Of a stretch of DNA of 64,000 nucleotides, positions 18,307-26,741 are shown one piece after another. The DNA comes from G963676095 sp963676095 (GTDB taxonomy: Bacteria; Bacteroidota; Bacteroidia; Bacteroidales; Prolixibacteraceae). The translations under genes were made by a program, and so were the position numbers. Numbering within the stretch: the first letter of the stretch is position 1; the number at the start of each line of letters is the position of its first letter. The notes under the pieces were generated by a model. The model made no database searches. It was given only the letters and a program-made list of their open reading frames with translations, and was not told the origin of the DNA. The DNA is taken from contig OY781040.1 in the NCBI GenBank assembly GCA_963676095.1, forward strand, positions 3,162,001 through 3,226,000, written 5' to 3'.

Positions 18307-18900
18307 AGTAATATTTAGTATAGATTTGTGTTGAGCCTGAGCCTAAAATAAGCCAGAGACCTCCATATTTATTCGTTGAGCATCTGTCTTTCGACTGACC
18401 GCACCGGATAGCTTACGCCCCCTAAAAACTCTATTCCGAGAATCCGGGACAAGCTGTGCGCATTTTCCCGGCATACAGCTCAGGCCCTTTTAAGGTTGTC
18501 CCGGCGAAGGGAAACCCGGCTGTTCTTACTGCTTTTATCAGACATAAAAATAGTCATTTGTCTGCATTACTTTGCTAAATCAGCTCTTCATTTTGTTCTT
18601 TTACAGCAGTATCGGCTATATCCCATCCTTTCCCAATCAGAGGAGACTCCCTAACTAACACGTGTGAGACATCCTCCCAAACGTTAGTGAGACCCCTTCA
18701 CAAGCATTAGTGAGACACCCTCCCTAACGTTGGTGAGACGGACTCACATCTACCAATTACAGCTCAACGATCGTCGGAGGAAGAGACACGCCAGTACTAA
18801 ATATTACGGACAAATATCTCCGGGTTACGTCAACAACGTACTCTGCCGCTGTGTTTCGCATGGGCAGAACGCTCAACTCAATTGTTTGATCTGTATTTAT
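18307..18900. other. Gene-free stretch with a 23-bp repeat array
   Basis: No coding region is supported. It holds the array described at 18648-18739. The minus-strand frame near 18560-18480 (MSDKSSKNSRVSLRRDN then stop) may be a gene remnant but matched nothing I know. Confidence 0.5.
18648..18739 (+). repeat. Four-unit 23-bp degenerate tandem array
   Basis: Four units of exactly 23 bp (18648, 18671, 18694, 18717) each end in GTGAGAC. The consensus is roughly nCCCTCCCAAnCGTTA then GTGAGAC. A partial unit (CAGAGGAGAC) precedes it. The block 18639-18687 recurs at 24703-24751 in the same orientation. Confidence 0.85.
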
Positions 18901-19530
18901 TCATTGTTTATCAGATAGGATTAATATAAATTCAAGCGACAGAGATTCGTAAATCATTCTCTTGTAAGCTTCATTATCCTCTAACCTGTTTGTGATTTTA
19001 TGTTCTGTTTGAAATTCTTTTTTCAGCACTGGAAACTCTGAAAGGTAAAATAAAATTGAATTTTTAAAGTCTTCTAACGAATATCTCCATCCACAAATTT
19101 TATGTCCGAAATAATCAAGTTCGGAACAACTATCTTTAGAATCCCAATAAATATTTTCATAAGTTATCGAGTCATTTTGTATTAAAAGTTCTCCTTCATT
19201 GCCTGCTCCCATTGCAATCCATTCTTGAGTTTTTTTATTCTTAACAAGGAAAACAATTTCTTTTTGTCCGATTTGATATTTTGTTATTCTATTTGCACAA
19301 GCCCAGTCTTCAAATCTTTTAATTTTTATGTTTCTTAAAGTAGAATCTCCTTTTACGCAATCCGAAATTCTCAAAGTGAATGTCAATGAATCTAAATTAA
19401 TTATTTCTCCCTCTATGATTAAATCTGATTTTATAATCAACTTAGGCAAAGGAGTTGGGTCATAATCAGCATATGTTTTTCCGCATATAAATATCAAAAT
19501 CAATATTGTGATTATGTATTTCATTTGCAT
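18901..19530 (-). CDS. Exported hypothetical protein, AT-rich
   Basis: About 207 residues from the preferred start at the second Met (MKYIITILILIFICGKTYA), which gives a clean signal peptide. The mature part has the pattern LPKLIIKSDLIIEGEIINLDS...LRISDCVKGDS and a block IGQKEIVFLV. This resembles small Bacteroidota periplasmic proteins of unknown role. I do not recognize the family. Base composition is more AT-rich than the glycosidase genes, as for the ECF and TIR genes at 22.8-24.5 kb, which suggests acquisition. It has no clear operon partner. Confidence 0.6.
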   Translation of the reverse strand: MQMKYIITILILIFICGKTYADYDPTPLPKLIIKSDLIIEGEIINLDSLTFTLRISDCVKGDSTLRNIKIKRFEDWACANRITKYQIGQKEIVFLVKNKKTQEWIAMGAGNEGELLIQNDSITYENIYWDSKDSCSELDYFGHKICGWRYSLEDFKNSILFYLSEFPVLKKEFQTEHKITNRLEDNEAYKRMIYESLSLEFILILSDKQ

Positions 19531-19838
19531 CTGTCTAAAATTATCGTCAACGGTGAACTGGTCGGGTAAGCCACAGAAACTTCCCCCTCCAGCTTCTCCC
19601 CAAACTGGCCTTGAATTTTCCAGCTCATCCGGTTCTTGTTATACAAATCTATACGTTTTATCACGAGAATTCCAATCTCCATTGGTAAAACAGTTTCTTT
19701 ACCAACTTTTTGTTTTCAGCGGTTAGGTAAAGGTTCCATGCTATGCCACGCAAAAGCCCGACCGGAATACTTCCGGACAAACAGACATGAAACTTTTCCC
19801 CTTAATTGATTTTTGTGAACGCCGTAACAATACCGGTT
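19531..19838. other. Gene-free stretch
   Basis: Nothing recognizable is encoded on either strand. Confidence 0.5.
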
Positions 19839-19930
19839 GCGACACCCACAATAACGTTATTGCGATACCCACAACAACGTTGTTGTGACACTCACAATAA
19901 TGTTGTTGCGTCACTCACAACAACATACTT
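19839..19930 (+). repeat. Second 23-bp degenerate array
   Basis: Four exact 23-bp units start at 19839, 19862, 19885 and 19908. The consensus is GCGACACCCACAACAACGTT then GTT. Aligned to the 18648 array (GACACCC...AACGTTG), about 17 of 23 positions agree, so the two look like diverged arrays of one repeat family. Confidence 0.8.
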
Positions 19931-19944
19931 TACTCATGGTGTCC

Positions 19945-20311
19945 CACCCATGTTACCTTTAGCTGGTTCGATCGCGAAAACGGGTACCAAAAGAAAACCC
20001 AAACCATTAGCGGAACAGAGTTCCTCAAACGTTTCCTGGACCACATTGTGCCCCCTTATTTCCGGCGTATCCGCCACCTGGGATTCCTGAGTTCGCGTAA
20101 CAAAAAGCAAAGCCTGGCAGCTATCCGGGAAAGCCTGGGAAAAGAGCTGCCACTGGCAGCGCCACTTTCGCGGGCACAGGTACTGGAACTGCGTTTTGGC
20201 CAGCGTTCTGTGCTGAAGTGTAAAGACTGTGGCGGAGAGCTTCAATTGCTGGAAACCTATCCCGGGCAGCGGGCTCCGCCGGTAAATGCATTGACAGGAA
20301 TGTGCCAATGA
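19945..20311 (+). pseudogene. IS91-family transposase, C-terminal remnant
   Basis: One frame ending at TGA 20309-20311 reads SGTEFLKRFLDHIVPPYFRR, then IRHLGFLSSRNKKQSL, and near the end KCKDCGGELQLLETYPGQRAPP. The pattern (a FLxRFLxH block, RIRHxGFL, and a C-terminal CxxCGG segment) is that of IS91/Y2-type transposases. The catalytic N-terminal half is absent, and a repeat array lies immediately upstream. This is a dead fragment. Confidence 0.75.
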
Positions 20312-20657
20312 TTGATTTTCCGGATCTTAAACTGATGCGCCCGGGCGTAAACGGGAATGGTCTGCCCGGAAAACAAAACTTACCGGTTTATATGGCATGT
20401 TCCTCTCAAAAAAGGATAAAACCCGGAATGTTTTTGAGGGGTAACGGAATTTTCGATCATAAGCCAGATCTTCCGGATGGAAAAACAAATGGTAAAAACC
20501 GGCCGGAAAGGGAACCCTAAAACCGATTGAAAACACTACTGTTTGAATGCTATCCAAAAGGTGGTTACAAGAATAATCATGTTTAGTTCAACAAAGCCTC
20601 CAATGTAAAGCGTATGCAAGTAACGCTTTATTGGAGGCTAATTATTGTAGCCAGTTT
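20312..20657. other. Gene-free stretch with a large stem-loop
   Basis: No gene is supported. At 20595-20639 AGCCTCCAATGTAAAGCGT pairs with ACGCTTTATTGGAGGCT (one bulge) around a short loop, a strong hairpin in both strands just 3' of the truncated gene at 20658. Confidence 0.6.
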
Positions 20658-20944
20658 TTATTCTTCATGTTGTTCTACTCTTATTACTTTATCCTCATTA
20701 AAATAAATATCTAAAATATCAGGGTCAATTGTAAGTAATCCCGGAACAAATCCCAAGTCATAAATTATGTGATTGTCGTCGTAAGTACTAAAATCATTAC
20801 CTAAAAGTTCAATTACTTCGGATTTAGTTTTTCCAATCAGCATCTTACTGTTGATAATATCTTTAGACATTTCGTATCGTTCTTCCTTATTATCATTCCA
20901 TTTCTGTTGGTTAAAATCAGTTCGAGGATAATATGAGATTGAGA
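20658..20944 (-). pseudogene. Small conserved protein, 5' end removed by IS66
   Basis: An ATG-started frame spans 20870-20658 (MSKDIINSKMLIGKTKSEVIELLGN). The same frame is open upstream (YYPRTDFNQQKWNDNKEERY) right up to the IS66 end at 20945, so the real start was probably lost on IS66 insertion. The IGKTKSEVIELLG motif recalls the SmpA/BamE-type fold of short exported proteins. Its function is unknown. A shortened protein starting at 20870 might still be made. Confidence 0.65.
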
Positions 20945-22636
20945 GTAACTACTCAGGTCATTAAAATTAATAAGACTGACTTCGGCGGAATTCATTTTTG
21001 CCGGCAGCAACAGCTATTGCAAAGCGGATTGATTCAAACGGATTTCCTCCTTTTTTGATGATGGAGTCAACAACAGAGCGCAATACTGCAAATATTTCAG
21101 CGCCTCGCTCCGAGCGGAAACTTCCCGATACCTTCTGCTTGACTTTGACATTACGGATTGCCCTTTCCGAACCGTTATTATCATAAGGAACATCGGGATA
21201 AAACAGGAAATTGAATACCTGATGCCTGCGTTTTTTCAATCGCTTTTGGAAAGGAAGTATTTTTGAAACAGTATCAGGCAATGTTTGATTTACCAGCATA
21301 TCAAATTCATTGATCACTGCCCCCCGCTGATCAAATGATCCGGTGTACTGTTTTAGTGTCATGGTATCTTTCAGCTTAATGGCCCGGGTCAACAAATCCT
21401 TCATTTCAGTTGCCCACTTGTGGTGATACAGCTGCTCAAAGAAATTCAATTCCCGAAGCAGGTGTGCAAGACACAGCTGATGCTCCCTGGCGGGGGTCTT
21501 TAACTGGGCACTCAATGAATCGCTGACAAAGGTTGCATTGGCAAACCCGTCAGGAAAAGTATTTTCAACCGTTACAAAGCCGCGGCTCTTTGATATGACG
21601 ATGTATGTTGCCCGCATTGTTTGCCAGGTCCAGGCCCAAAATTTATTCTTTTCAACTTTCACGCCCGTTTCATCTCCACCTACCGTAGTGGCATTGGATA
21701 TTTCCTTTTTTATCCCTTCATAGATGGGAAGCACCATGTTGGCTGCTTTGCTTAGCAGGTTAAAGATGGTGCCTTCGCTTATGGAGATATTGGTTATACT
21801 CTTTATTAATTCTTTCAAACGTGAATATGGAACATACTGTCTTGAACTCAAATAAGCCGTAAGTGCAATCAGATTGTTTCCGTACTGAACAGGCGCTGTT
21901 ACTTCTGCCGGGAAATTCCCCGTACTGACATGGCCACAGCTACAATTCCTTTGATAAACCTGGTGTTCAACCACTCTGGACTGAATAAAGGGAATGTCGA
22001 TAACCTGTCTTTTGCCTATCAACTGCACCGGTTCATCGACATAGATCTTTCCGCAACAGGGACATGGGCCTTCTGGCATATGAACCTCTATTTTATCCGG
22101 AACTGGCGACATCCGAAGTGTTTCTCCTTTGTGACCCGCTTGACCACCGGATTTCTTATCACTTTTTCCCCGGAGGCTTTGGTTCTTACCCCGGAACAGG
22201 TCCTGGGCCGGAGGCAGTGAACTGTTTCCACTGTTCTTTGGTGTCTTCAGACGCTTTATTTCCTCCTGAAGTACCTCTACCATACGGGTTAAAGCATCAA
22301 CCTTCATGGAAAGATCATAAACCAGATCGACCAGTTCTTCCTTGTCCAGCTTTCTAAGTTCTTCTTTCGATACCATAACCCTTTTGCTTTTAACAAAGAT
22401 CTTGTTCTGAGATTCAATACACAAATTTAAACCCCATTCTTTATGAACATCCAGGATCCCTGTTTTCAACAATTTGAAAAATAAGTTTGAGTTTCGAGAG
22501 TTAAACCTCATGTGAAGCGCATGGATGAATATAAAATCAAAAAACTTAACCCCTCCTACGGAAAATGAGTTGAGCAAATATTAAATCTAATATCCTTTTC
22601 CAAAATCTTTTATCCCGCAGGTACCTGAGTAGTTAC
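20945..22636 (-). mobile_element. IS66-family element, 1692 bp
   Basis: Terminal inverted repeats GTAACTACTCAGGT occur at 20945 and, inverted, ending at 22636. They bound a single transposase gene with no tnpA/tnpB accessory genes. IS66 elements usually make 8-bp target duplications, but the flanks (GATTGAGA left, CATTTTGT right) differ. So one side was altered after insertion, or the element moved by recombination. The right end directly abuts an IS1380 fragment. Confidence 0.85.
20967..22376 (-). CDS. IS66-family transposase (TnpC type)
   Basis: The frame opens at 22577, but the likely start is the ATG at 22376 (MVSKEELRKLDKEELVDLVY), giving 469 residues. Features are an N-terminal coiled coil (LTRMVEVLQEEIKRLK), the linker KTPKNSGNSSLPPAQD, a zinc-binding segment (CPCCGKIYV, then CSCGH), and a DDE nuclease with GGDETGVKV, FVSDSLSAQ and NGSERAIRNVKVKQKVSGSF. 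The frame is intact, so the enzyme may be active. Confidence 0.93.
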   Translation of the reverse strand: MVSKEELRKLDKEELVDLVYDLSMKVDALTRMVEVLQEEIKRLKTPKNSGNSSLPPAQDLFRGKNQSLRGKSDKKSGGQAGHKGETLRMSPVPDKIEVHMPEGPCPCCGKIYVDEPVQLIGKRQVIDIPFIQSRVVEHQVYQRNCSCGHVSTGNFPAEVTAPVQYGNNLIALTAYLSSRQYVPYSRLKELIKSITNISISEGTIFNLLSKAANMVLPIYEGIKKEISNATTVGGDETGVKVEKNKFWAWTWQTMRATYIVISKSRGFVTVENTFPDGFANATFVSDSLSAQLKTPAREHQLCLAHLLRELNFFEQLYHHKWATEMKDLLTRAIKLKDTMTLKQYTGSFDQRGAVINEFDMLVNQTLPDTVSKILPFQKRLKKRRHQVFNFLFYPDVPYDNNGSERAIRNVKVKQKVSGSFRSERGAEIFAVLRSVVDSIIKKGGNPFESIRFAIAVAAGKNEFRRSQSY

Positions 22637-22792
22637 CATTTTGTTGAAGAAAAATGGTTTAAAAAATAAAAACCAAGCCGTATTGGAAGAGTACAAAGCA
22701 AATATATCGACATAATAGCCTTCCAATTTTCCATAGAAGATAAATAAAAAACTCGCTGGACTCAACATCTTGCAGTTTATGAATTATTCAGG
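22637..22792 (+). mobile_element. IS1380-family end fragment (156 bp)
   Basis: This matches, inverted, the end of the IS1380 element at 53634-53790, running to the terminus TTATGAATTATTCAGG and flanked by TTAA (22793-22796). The rest of the element is missing; IS66 sits where it should continue. Confidence 0.85.
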
Positions 22793-22833
22793 TTAAATGC
22801 GCTCCAAATATTTTTTAAATCATCATTTTCCAT
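22793..22833 (-). pseudogene. Start of a gene cut by IS1380 (likely sigma-factor partner)
   Basis: From ATG at 22833 the minus strand reads MENDDLKNIWSAF and then meets the IS1380 end at the TTAA target. It begins 12 bp after the ECF sigma stop. Short proteins with such an N-terminus are often encoded after Bacteroidota ECF factors and may act as anti-sigma partners. The remainder is not in the window next to it. Confidence 0.65.
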
Positions 22834-22845
22834 TTTTCAATAATT

Positions 22846-23328
22846 TTAATTGTTAAACACCATTCTTAATTTTTGTTTGATCCGATTAATCTTTGTAGCT
22901 ACATTTGTTTTGGTTATTCCCATTATTTCGGATATTTCTTCATATGAATATTCATCAAGGTGTAATGTTATCAAGGCTTTCTCAATATCGGTTAACGCGC
23001 TCATTAATTCTTTAACTCTCTCCATATTCTCTGTCTTATCAGAATCGCTAATCTCTGGTATATCATAATGAAATTGAGCAATCGTATCTAAATGCAGTTT
23101 ACTTTGCTTATAAAGAGCCGTATTTAACGAAACCTGATAAATCCAGGTGCTTAATTTTGATTTACCTTTAAAATTCGGATACGATTTCCAGAGTTGTAGA
23201 ACTATATCCTGATATAAGTCTTTGAAGTCAATCGTATTATTTGTGTATAAATGACAAATCTTATAGATTATATTTTGATGAGAATCAATCTCAGAAATAA
23301 ACTTGTCTTGAATGGGTAAATCAATCAT
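22846..23328 (-). CDS. ECF RNA polymerase sigma factor
   Basis: A 160-residue sigma-70 family protein. Region 2 is FKDLYQDIVLQLWKSYPNFKGKSKLSTWIYQVSLNTAL (about 35-73). Region 4 is ALITLHLDEYSYEEISEIMGITKTNVATKINRIKQKL (about 117-155), with the helix-turn-helix. It would direct transcription of an unknown regulon. Its downstream partner gene is destroyed by an IS1380 end, so the factor may now be unregulated or non-functional. The AT-rich composition resembles the TIR gene next door. Confidence 0.9.
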   Translation of the reverse strand: MIDLPIQDKFISEIDSHQNIIYKICHLYTNNTIDFKDLYQDIVLQLWKSYPNFKGKSKLSTWIYQVSLNTALYKQSKLHLDTIAQFHYDIPEISDSDKTENMERVKELMSALTDIEKALITLHLDEYSYEEISEIMGITKTNVATKINRIKQKLRMVFNN

Positions 23329-23668
23329 TTTTTCATTTTTACCATATGAGTTGCAAGTTTTTTCTAAAAATCACAAATCAGTTTAATTATTTACAGGTCG
23401 TTCTTTTCATTCGAACTAATACTTTGTGTTCTTCTTATTTTTAATTTAATGTAATGAAAAATTTAAATCGAAGGCAATCAGTTCAAATTTAGCGATTTGT
23501 TTTTGCATCCTTTTCCCGATTCCAAGCGTTCTTTTCTGGTCGAGGAACTGCACGACCGGAAGGCGTCAAAAAGTGTTCAAAAAAGTTCAATCGGTGACGG
23601 AATGTTTTTGGAATTTTTAAAACAGAAAATGAACTCACCGGATTTCATGACCTGTATCAGACCTATTG
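23329..23668. other. Gene-free stretch
   Basis: AT-rich DNA upstream of the ECF gene. No convincing gene or promoter box was found. Confidence 0.45.
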
Positions 23669-23675
23669 CTTACGA

Positions 23676-23872
23676 AAAAAGTACGGTACCTTTCCGCGAA
23701 ATCTTCAGCATCTTTTGACTAAAAGTCGGGCAGCTTTTGAGGAAATCTTCGGTATCTTTTGGCGAAAAGTTCAGGGTCTTTTTATAAAATCTTCCCTATC
23801 TTTTTCTGAAAAGTACGGCATCTTTCCGCGAAATCTTCAGCATCTTTTTACGAAGGGAACAGCATCTTTACC
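23676..23872 (+). repeat. Nine-unit 22-bp degenerate periodic array
   Basis: The first C of the CTTT core falls at 23690, 23712, 23734, 23756, 23778, 23800, 23822, 23844 and 23866, an exact 22-bp period over nine units. The rest of the unit is degenerate; the commonest form is cGAAATCTTCAGCATCTTTT. Units alternate weakly between GAAATCTTC and GAAAAGTNC halves, giving a 44-bp higher period. It lies just 3' of the TIR pseudogene. Confidence 0.85.
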
Positions 23873-23905
23873 TTTGCTGGAAATAGTTTACAGATTTACG
23901 AGTCA

Positions 23906-24461
23906 TTACAGCAAGAGATTTCCAAAATTTTTACCTTTTGCAAAAATAGCTATCCTATTCGGATCGTGTTTCGGTAATTCTGTATTGTCAAGTACAATAT
24001 ACATTATGAAATCTTTTTTATTTTTCCTTTCCTCTTTTTCAGCAACGCTTAACTCAATTCTTGGCCAATCTCTGTTTTTCGAATTTTCTGAGTAAAACAC
24101 TAAATCTTTGTCGACTTCGACAATTGCATCCTTTATTGCTTCAGGTATTTGCCCGCCAGGTAATAAATCTCTGGTATCAATTCTTACTTTTAAGTTCCGG
24201 TCTCGTAAGAATTGATCGAATTGATGAACTATCTCACTATCTGCCCATGAATAACTTATAAAAACTTCATGTGATTTAGTGATATCTAATTCTATTAAAT
24301 TTACAAAACCATCTTTCCCTCTATTTTGATAGAGGTCTTGAGTTAATAACTTTCTTTATATTTGCAATAGCGACACTTTCATCACCTAATTTAAATATTG
24401 AATTTCCAATAATTGGGTCTCGAAAATACCTTTCAAGTCTAAACGTCATATCCGATGTCAT
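23906..24461 (-). pseudogene. TIR-domain protein gene with a frameshift
   Basis: From ATG 24461 the frame reads MTSDMTFRLERYFRDPIIGN...VAIANIKK. About 115 bases on, it must shift by one base to continue as LLTQDLYQNRGKDGFVNLIE, then HEVFISYSWADSEIVHQFDQ, IDTRDLLPGGQIPEAI and DWPRIELSVAEKEE, to a stop at 23906. HEVFISYSWAD and the following alpha/beta pattern are typical of prokaryotic TIR domains, many of which are NAD-consuming effectors in phage defence. The shift fits one extra base in AAGAAAGTTA (about 24347-24356), splitting a protein of about 185 residues. No defence partner gene is visible nearby. Confidence 0.75.
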
Positions 24462-24754
24462 GGTGATATTGTTATAAGTATTATAAATCCTTTAGTTTAA
24501 AATTGAATTTCAAATCATATGCTCTTACGTCTATCTATTTGTAAGGTGCACGTCTGAGTAAATTAAGCGTCAAATATATTTCTATATTGTCGCCGGGGAG
24601 GTGAAATATATTCCTTCTACCAATCAGCGGATCTGTGGCAACCAGGTTATGGCACCCCGATAGCAACATTTTCAACACTCACCATAAACTATTCCTCCAA
24701 ATAGAGGAGACGCCCTCACTAATACGTGTGAGACACCCTCCCAAGCATTAGCCT
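24462..24754. other. Gene-free stretch with a copy of the 23-bp repeat
   Basis: No gene is supported. The block 24703-24751 repeats 18639-18687. Confidence 0.5.
24703..24751 (+). repeat. Dispersed copy of the 23-bp array start
   Basis: AGAGGAGAC, one complete 23-bp unit (24712-24734) and a partial unit match 18639-18687 in about 40 of 49 positions, same orientation. The two copies bracket the 6-kb stretch with the IS91 remnant, IS66, ECF and TIR genes. Confidence 0.75.
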
Positions 24755-25057
24755 TCAATGACGATTTTCCCGGGGTGATCTTTTCGCTTTTTCTCCCAGG
24801 GGAGACTGGATCTGTAAGGGCAGCATATGCCCCGGCGAAGTTACTGGCAGACCTGTAGCAGCCGGGATAGAACGCACGGCTGCCTTCTCTGGTTTTCCGT
24901 TGGCGGTATTGATGGAAGACTTCTTCATCCAATACCTCAATCCCCGGTTATTGACATGATATAGTTGGCAATACCTGCTTAGAGATACTGTCGCTCCTTT
25001 GCTCGAGGATGCTTTATCGCCGGACAAGGTCTTTGGGTATAATTCTGCTGCCATCAT
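24755..25057 (-). pseudogene. Possible IS accessory-protein remnant
   Basis: A 100-codon frame contains SLSRYCQLYHVNNRGLRYWM near residue 25. The pattern resembles the helix-turn-helix start of IS66-type accessory proteins, in which an aromatic-rich CxxYHVNxRGLxxWM segment is common. The rest matches nothing known to me. It could be a fragment or chance; 25060-25196 also shows nothing. Confidence 0.35.
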
Positions 25058-25196
25058 AATAGTTGTGCTTTTATTCTGATGGCTAAGATAATTCCTGAGC
25101 TGAAATCTGAAAAGGTGGTATCGCGGAGACGCTTACATTGCTATCAGCAGGGCTTTTGGCTGTCGGCCTAAAGTTGGTATGCGTCATTTCTTACAG

Positions 25197-25739
25197 TTAA
25201 ACTTTTGAACGCAACGTAAAACCTCCATCAACAGATAAATAAGCTCCCGTGATATTTGCGTTGGAAGCTAAGAAAATAACCGTCTCTGCAATTTCTTCGG
25301 CTACACCCAATCTTTTCAATGGAATGAGCGCCGCAGTTCGTTCTTGCAATCCCTTCACCGCTTTGGTTGGTACCGAGTTATTAAAACCCTGCGTGATGGT
25401 GGGTCCCGGTGCTATAACATTCACTCTTATTTTTCTGCCTGCCAATTCACTTGCCGCTACACGCCCAATAGCGTCCACTGCAGCTTTTGTTGCCGAATAT
25501 ACACTTGTGTTCGCTGCTGCACTTATAGAAGCACCGGAAGAAGAAAGAATAACAGCCTAACTGTCAGCTAAATGCGGAATGAGTTTCTGTAGCGTAAAAA
25601 ACATACCTTTTACATTGGTGTTAAACTGCTTGTCAAAATTTTCTTCGGTTGTTGTTTCAATGGAGGAAAATGTTCCTATGCCTGCATTTAGAAAAAGAAC
25701 GTCCAATTTTTCCTTTGTGTCAGCAATGGTTTGAGCCAA
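25197..25739 (-). pseudogene. Short-chain dehydrogenase/reductase, truncated with an in-frame stop
   Basis: Two segments in one frame make up most of an SDR. The first (25739-25557) carries the LDVLFLNAGIG cofactor motif and ends in a TAG stop after LIPHLADS. Beyond it the frame goes on as AVILSSSGASISAAANTSVY, then SATKAAVDA with the catalytic Tyr-x-x-x-Lys (YSATK), NVIAPGPTIT and ITGAYLSVDGG to the stop at 25197. The N-terminal TGxxxGIG nucleotide-binding part is missing, so this is a pseudogene with two lesions. It lies just downstream of tRNA-Leu, a common place for integration scars. Confidence 0.85.
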
Positions 25740-25770
25740 AGTGATCCATGGCCCTCAGGTAATACTTTGT

Positions 25771-25817
25771 AAAAAATAAAATCTCCATAATCAGTTGATT
25801 ATAGAGATTTTATTTTT
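25771..25817 (-). terminator. Terminator of the tRNA-Leu gene
   Basis: AAATAAAATCTC and ATAATCA pair with their complements TGATTAT and GAGATTTTATTT around a 2-base centre, an almost perfect hairpin of about 20 pairs starting right after the tRNA 3' end. It is followed on the minus strand by TTTTATTTTTT. Confidence 0.85.
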
Positions 25818-25818
25818 G

Positions 25819-25902
25819 TACCCGAGGCGGGAATCGAACCCGCACGATATTGCTATCACTGGATTTTGAGTCCAGCGCGTCTACCAATTCCGCCACCCGG
25901 GC
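25819..25902 (-). tRNA. tRNA-Leu (anticodon CAA)
   Basis: The minus-strand sequence folds as a long-variable-arm tRNA. The acceptor stem is GCCCGGG with CUCGGGU (two G-U pairs). The anticodon stem CUGGA/UCCAG carries loop CUCAAAA with anticodon CAA, reading UUG. The variable arm is about 15 bases, and the T arm is GCGGG-UUCGAUU-CCCGC. The discriminator is A and CCA is not encoded. Confidence 0.95.
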
Positions 25903-26025
25903 TCATTAGCGCTGCAAAAATAATGGAAAAATTTTTTGTGCAAAGAAAATTGTCTAAAATGTTTGTCATTCTGTTTAACCGATTTCCATTTGATGAGTTG
26001 TGACGGGCAAATTTCCAATAAAAAA

Positions 26026-26493
26026 TCAGAAGATGTACCTTACAGAGATCGCACCGCCATCTCCCCAGAAACTGGAATGACCGAATACATTCAGTGCCGG
26101 TTTCCAGTCAATCCCGATGTTTACAGGGATTTCGGTAAAGCTGTATTCAATCCCGAGGATACCGTCTAACCCGATTACCGTATAGTTGTCATCGTTGCCC
26201 CAGTCAACATCGTCGCCGTCCCAGAACCCCATATGGGCACCAGCCCCGTAATACCAGTTCAGGCCAATAACATTTAAAACCGGATTATGGACTTCGTAAA
26301 GTCCGGCCAGGTCGAACCCGTGCCACCGGCTCGATAAAATTCCTTCAATGGCATTTTGCGGGTCGAGAAAATGTTTTACCGTAAGCCCGCTGAAAAAGCC
26401 TCCTCTCAGACCAATGCCGGTATTATATTCCTGGGCATACGATTGCGAAAAAACGGTGAACGCAAACAATAATACAATAATTAATCTTTTCAT
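26026..26493 (-). CDS. Small outer-membrane beta-barrel protein
   Basis: A 155-residue protein with signal peptide MKRLIIVLLFAFTVFSQSYAQ, then alternating hydrophobic strands (GIGLRGGFFSGLTVKHF, LNVIGLNWYYGAGAHMGF, GGAISVRYIF). The final aromatic residue fits an outer-membrane barrel of about eight strands, like OmpW/OmpX-sized proteins. No specific function is evident. It is a single-gene unit between the tRNA and the sigma-factor locus. Confidence 0.75.
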   Translation of the reverse strand: MKRLIIVLLFAFTVFSQSYAQEYNTGIGLRGGFFSGLTVKHFLDPQNAIEGILSSRWHGFDLAGLYEVHNPVLNVIGLNWYYGAGAHMGFWDGDDVDWGNDDNYTVIGLDGILGIEYSFTEIPVNIGIDWKPALNVFGHSSFWGDGGAISVRYIF

Positions 26494-26741
26494 GGCTATT
26501 GTCTTTTTGTTTTTAGTTGATAAAACGGACAGGTTTCATGTTTGTTTTGCAGCGTCCGTTTTTTATTTCATTTACGGTTACAAAATTACAAATATCATTT
26601 GCCATTAAACCTTCATACTCTTAAATTGATCCAATCATATGCTGCAAAATACGTGTGGTGAGATAAGGGTTTTGGACAAGGAACCAGTCTTTTTTAATAC
26701 ATTAGCGTGAAAAACAGGCCTTTGATGGCTAATTTATTTTT

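Noticed and set aside
18648..19930. CRISPR array
   Set aside because: Units are contiguous 23-bp degenerate repeats with no unique spacers and no cas genes in the window.
23497..24095. Plus-strand coding frames over the 22-bp array
   Set aside because: Their translations reflect the repeat and the antisense of the TIR pseudogene; no domain is seen and the period is not a multiple of three.
24672..24932. Minus-strand 86-residue frame over the repeat copy
   Set aside because: Composed largely of repeat sequence and the antisense or alternate frame of the doubtful 24755-25057 remnant; no domain.
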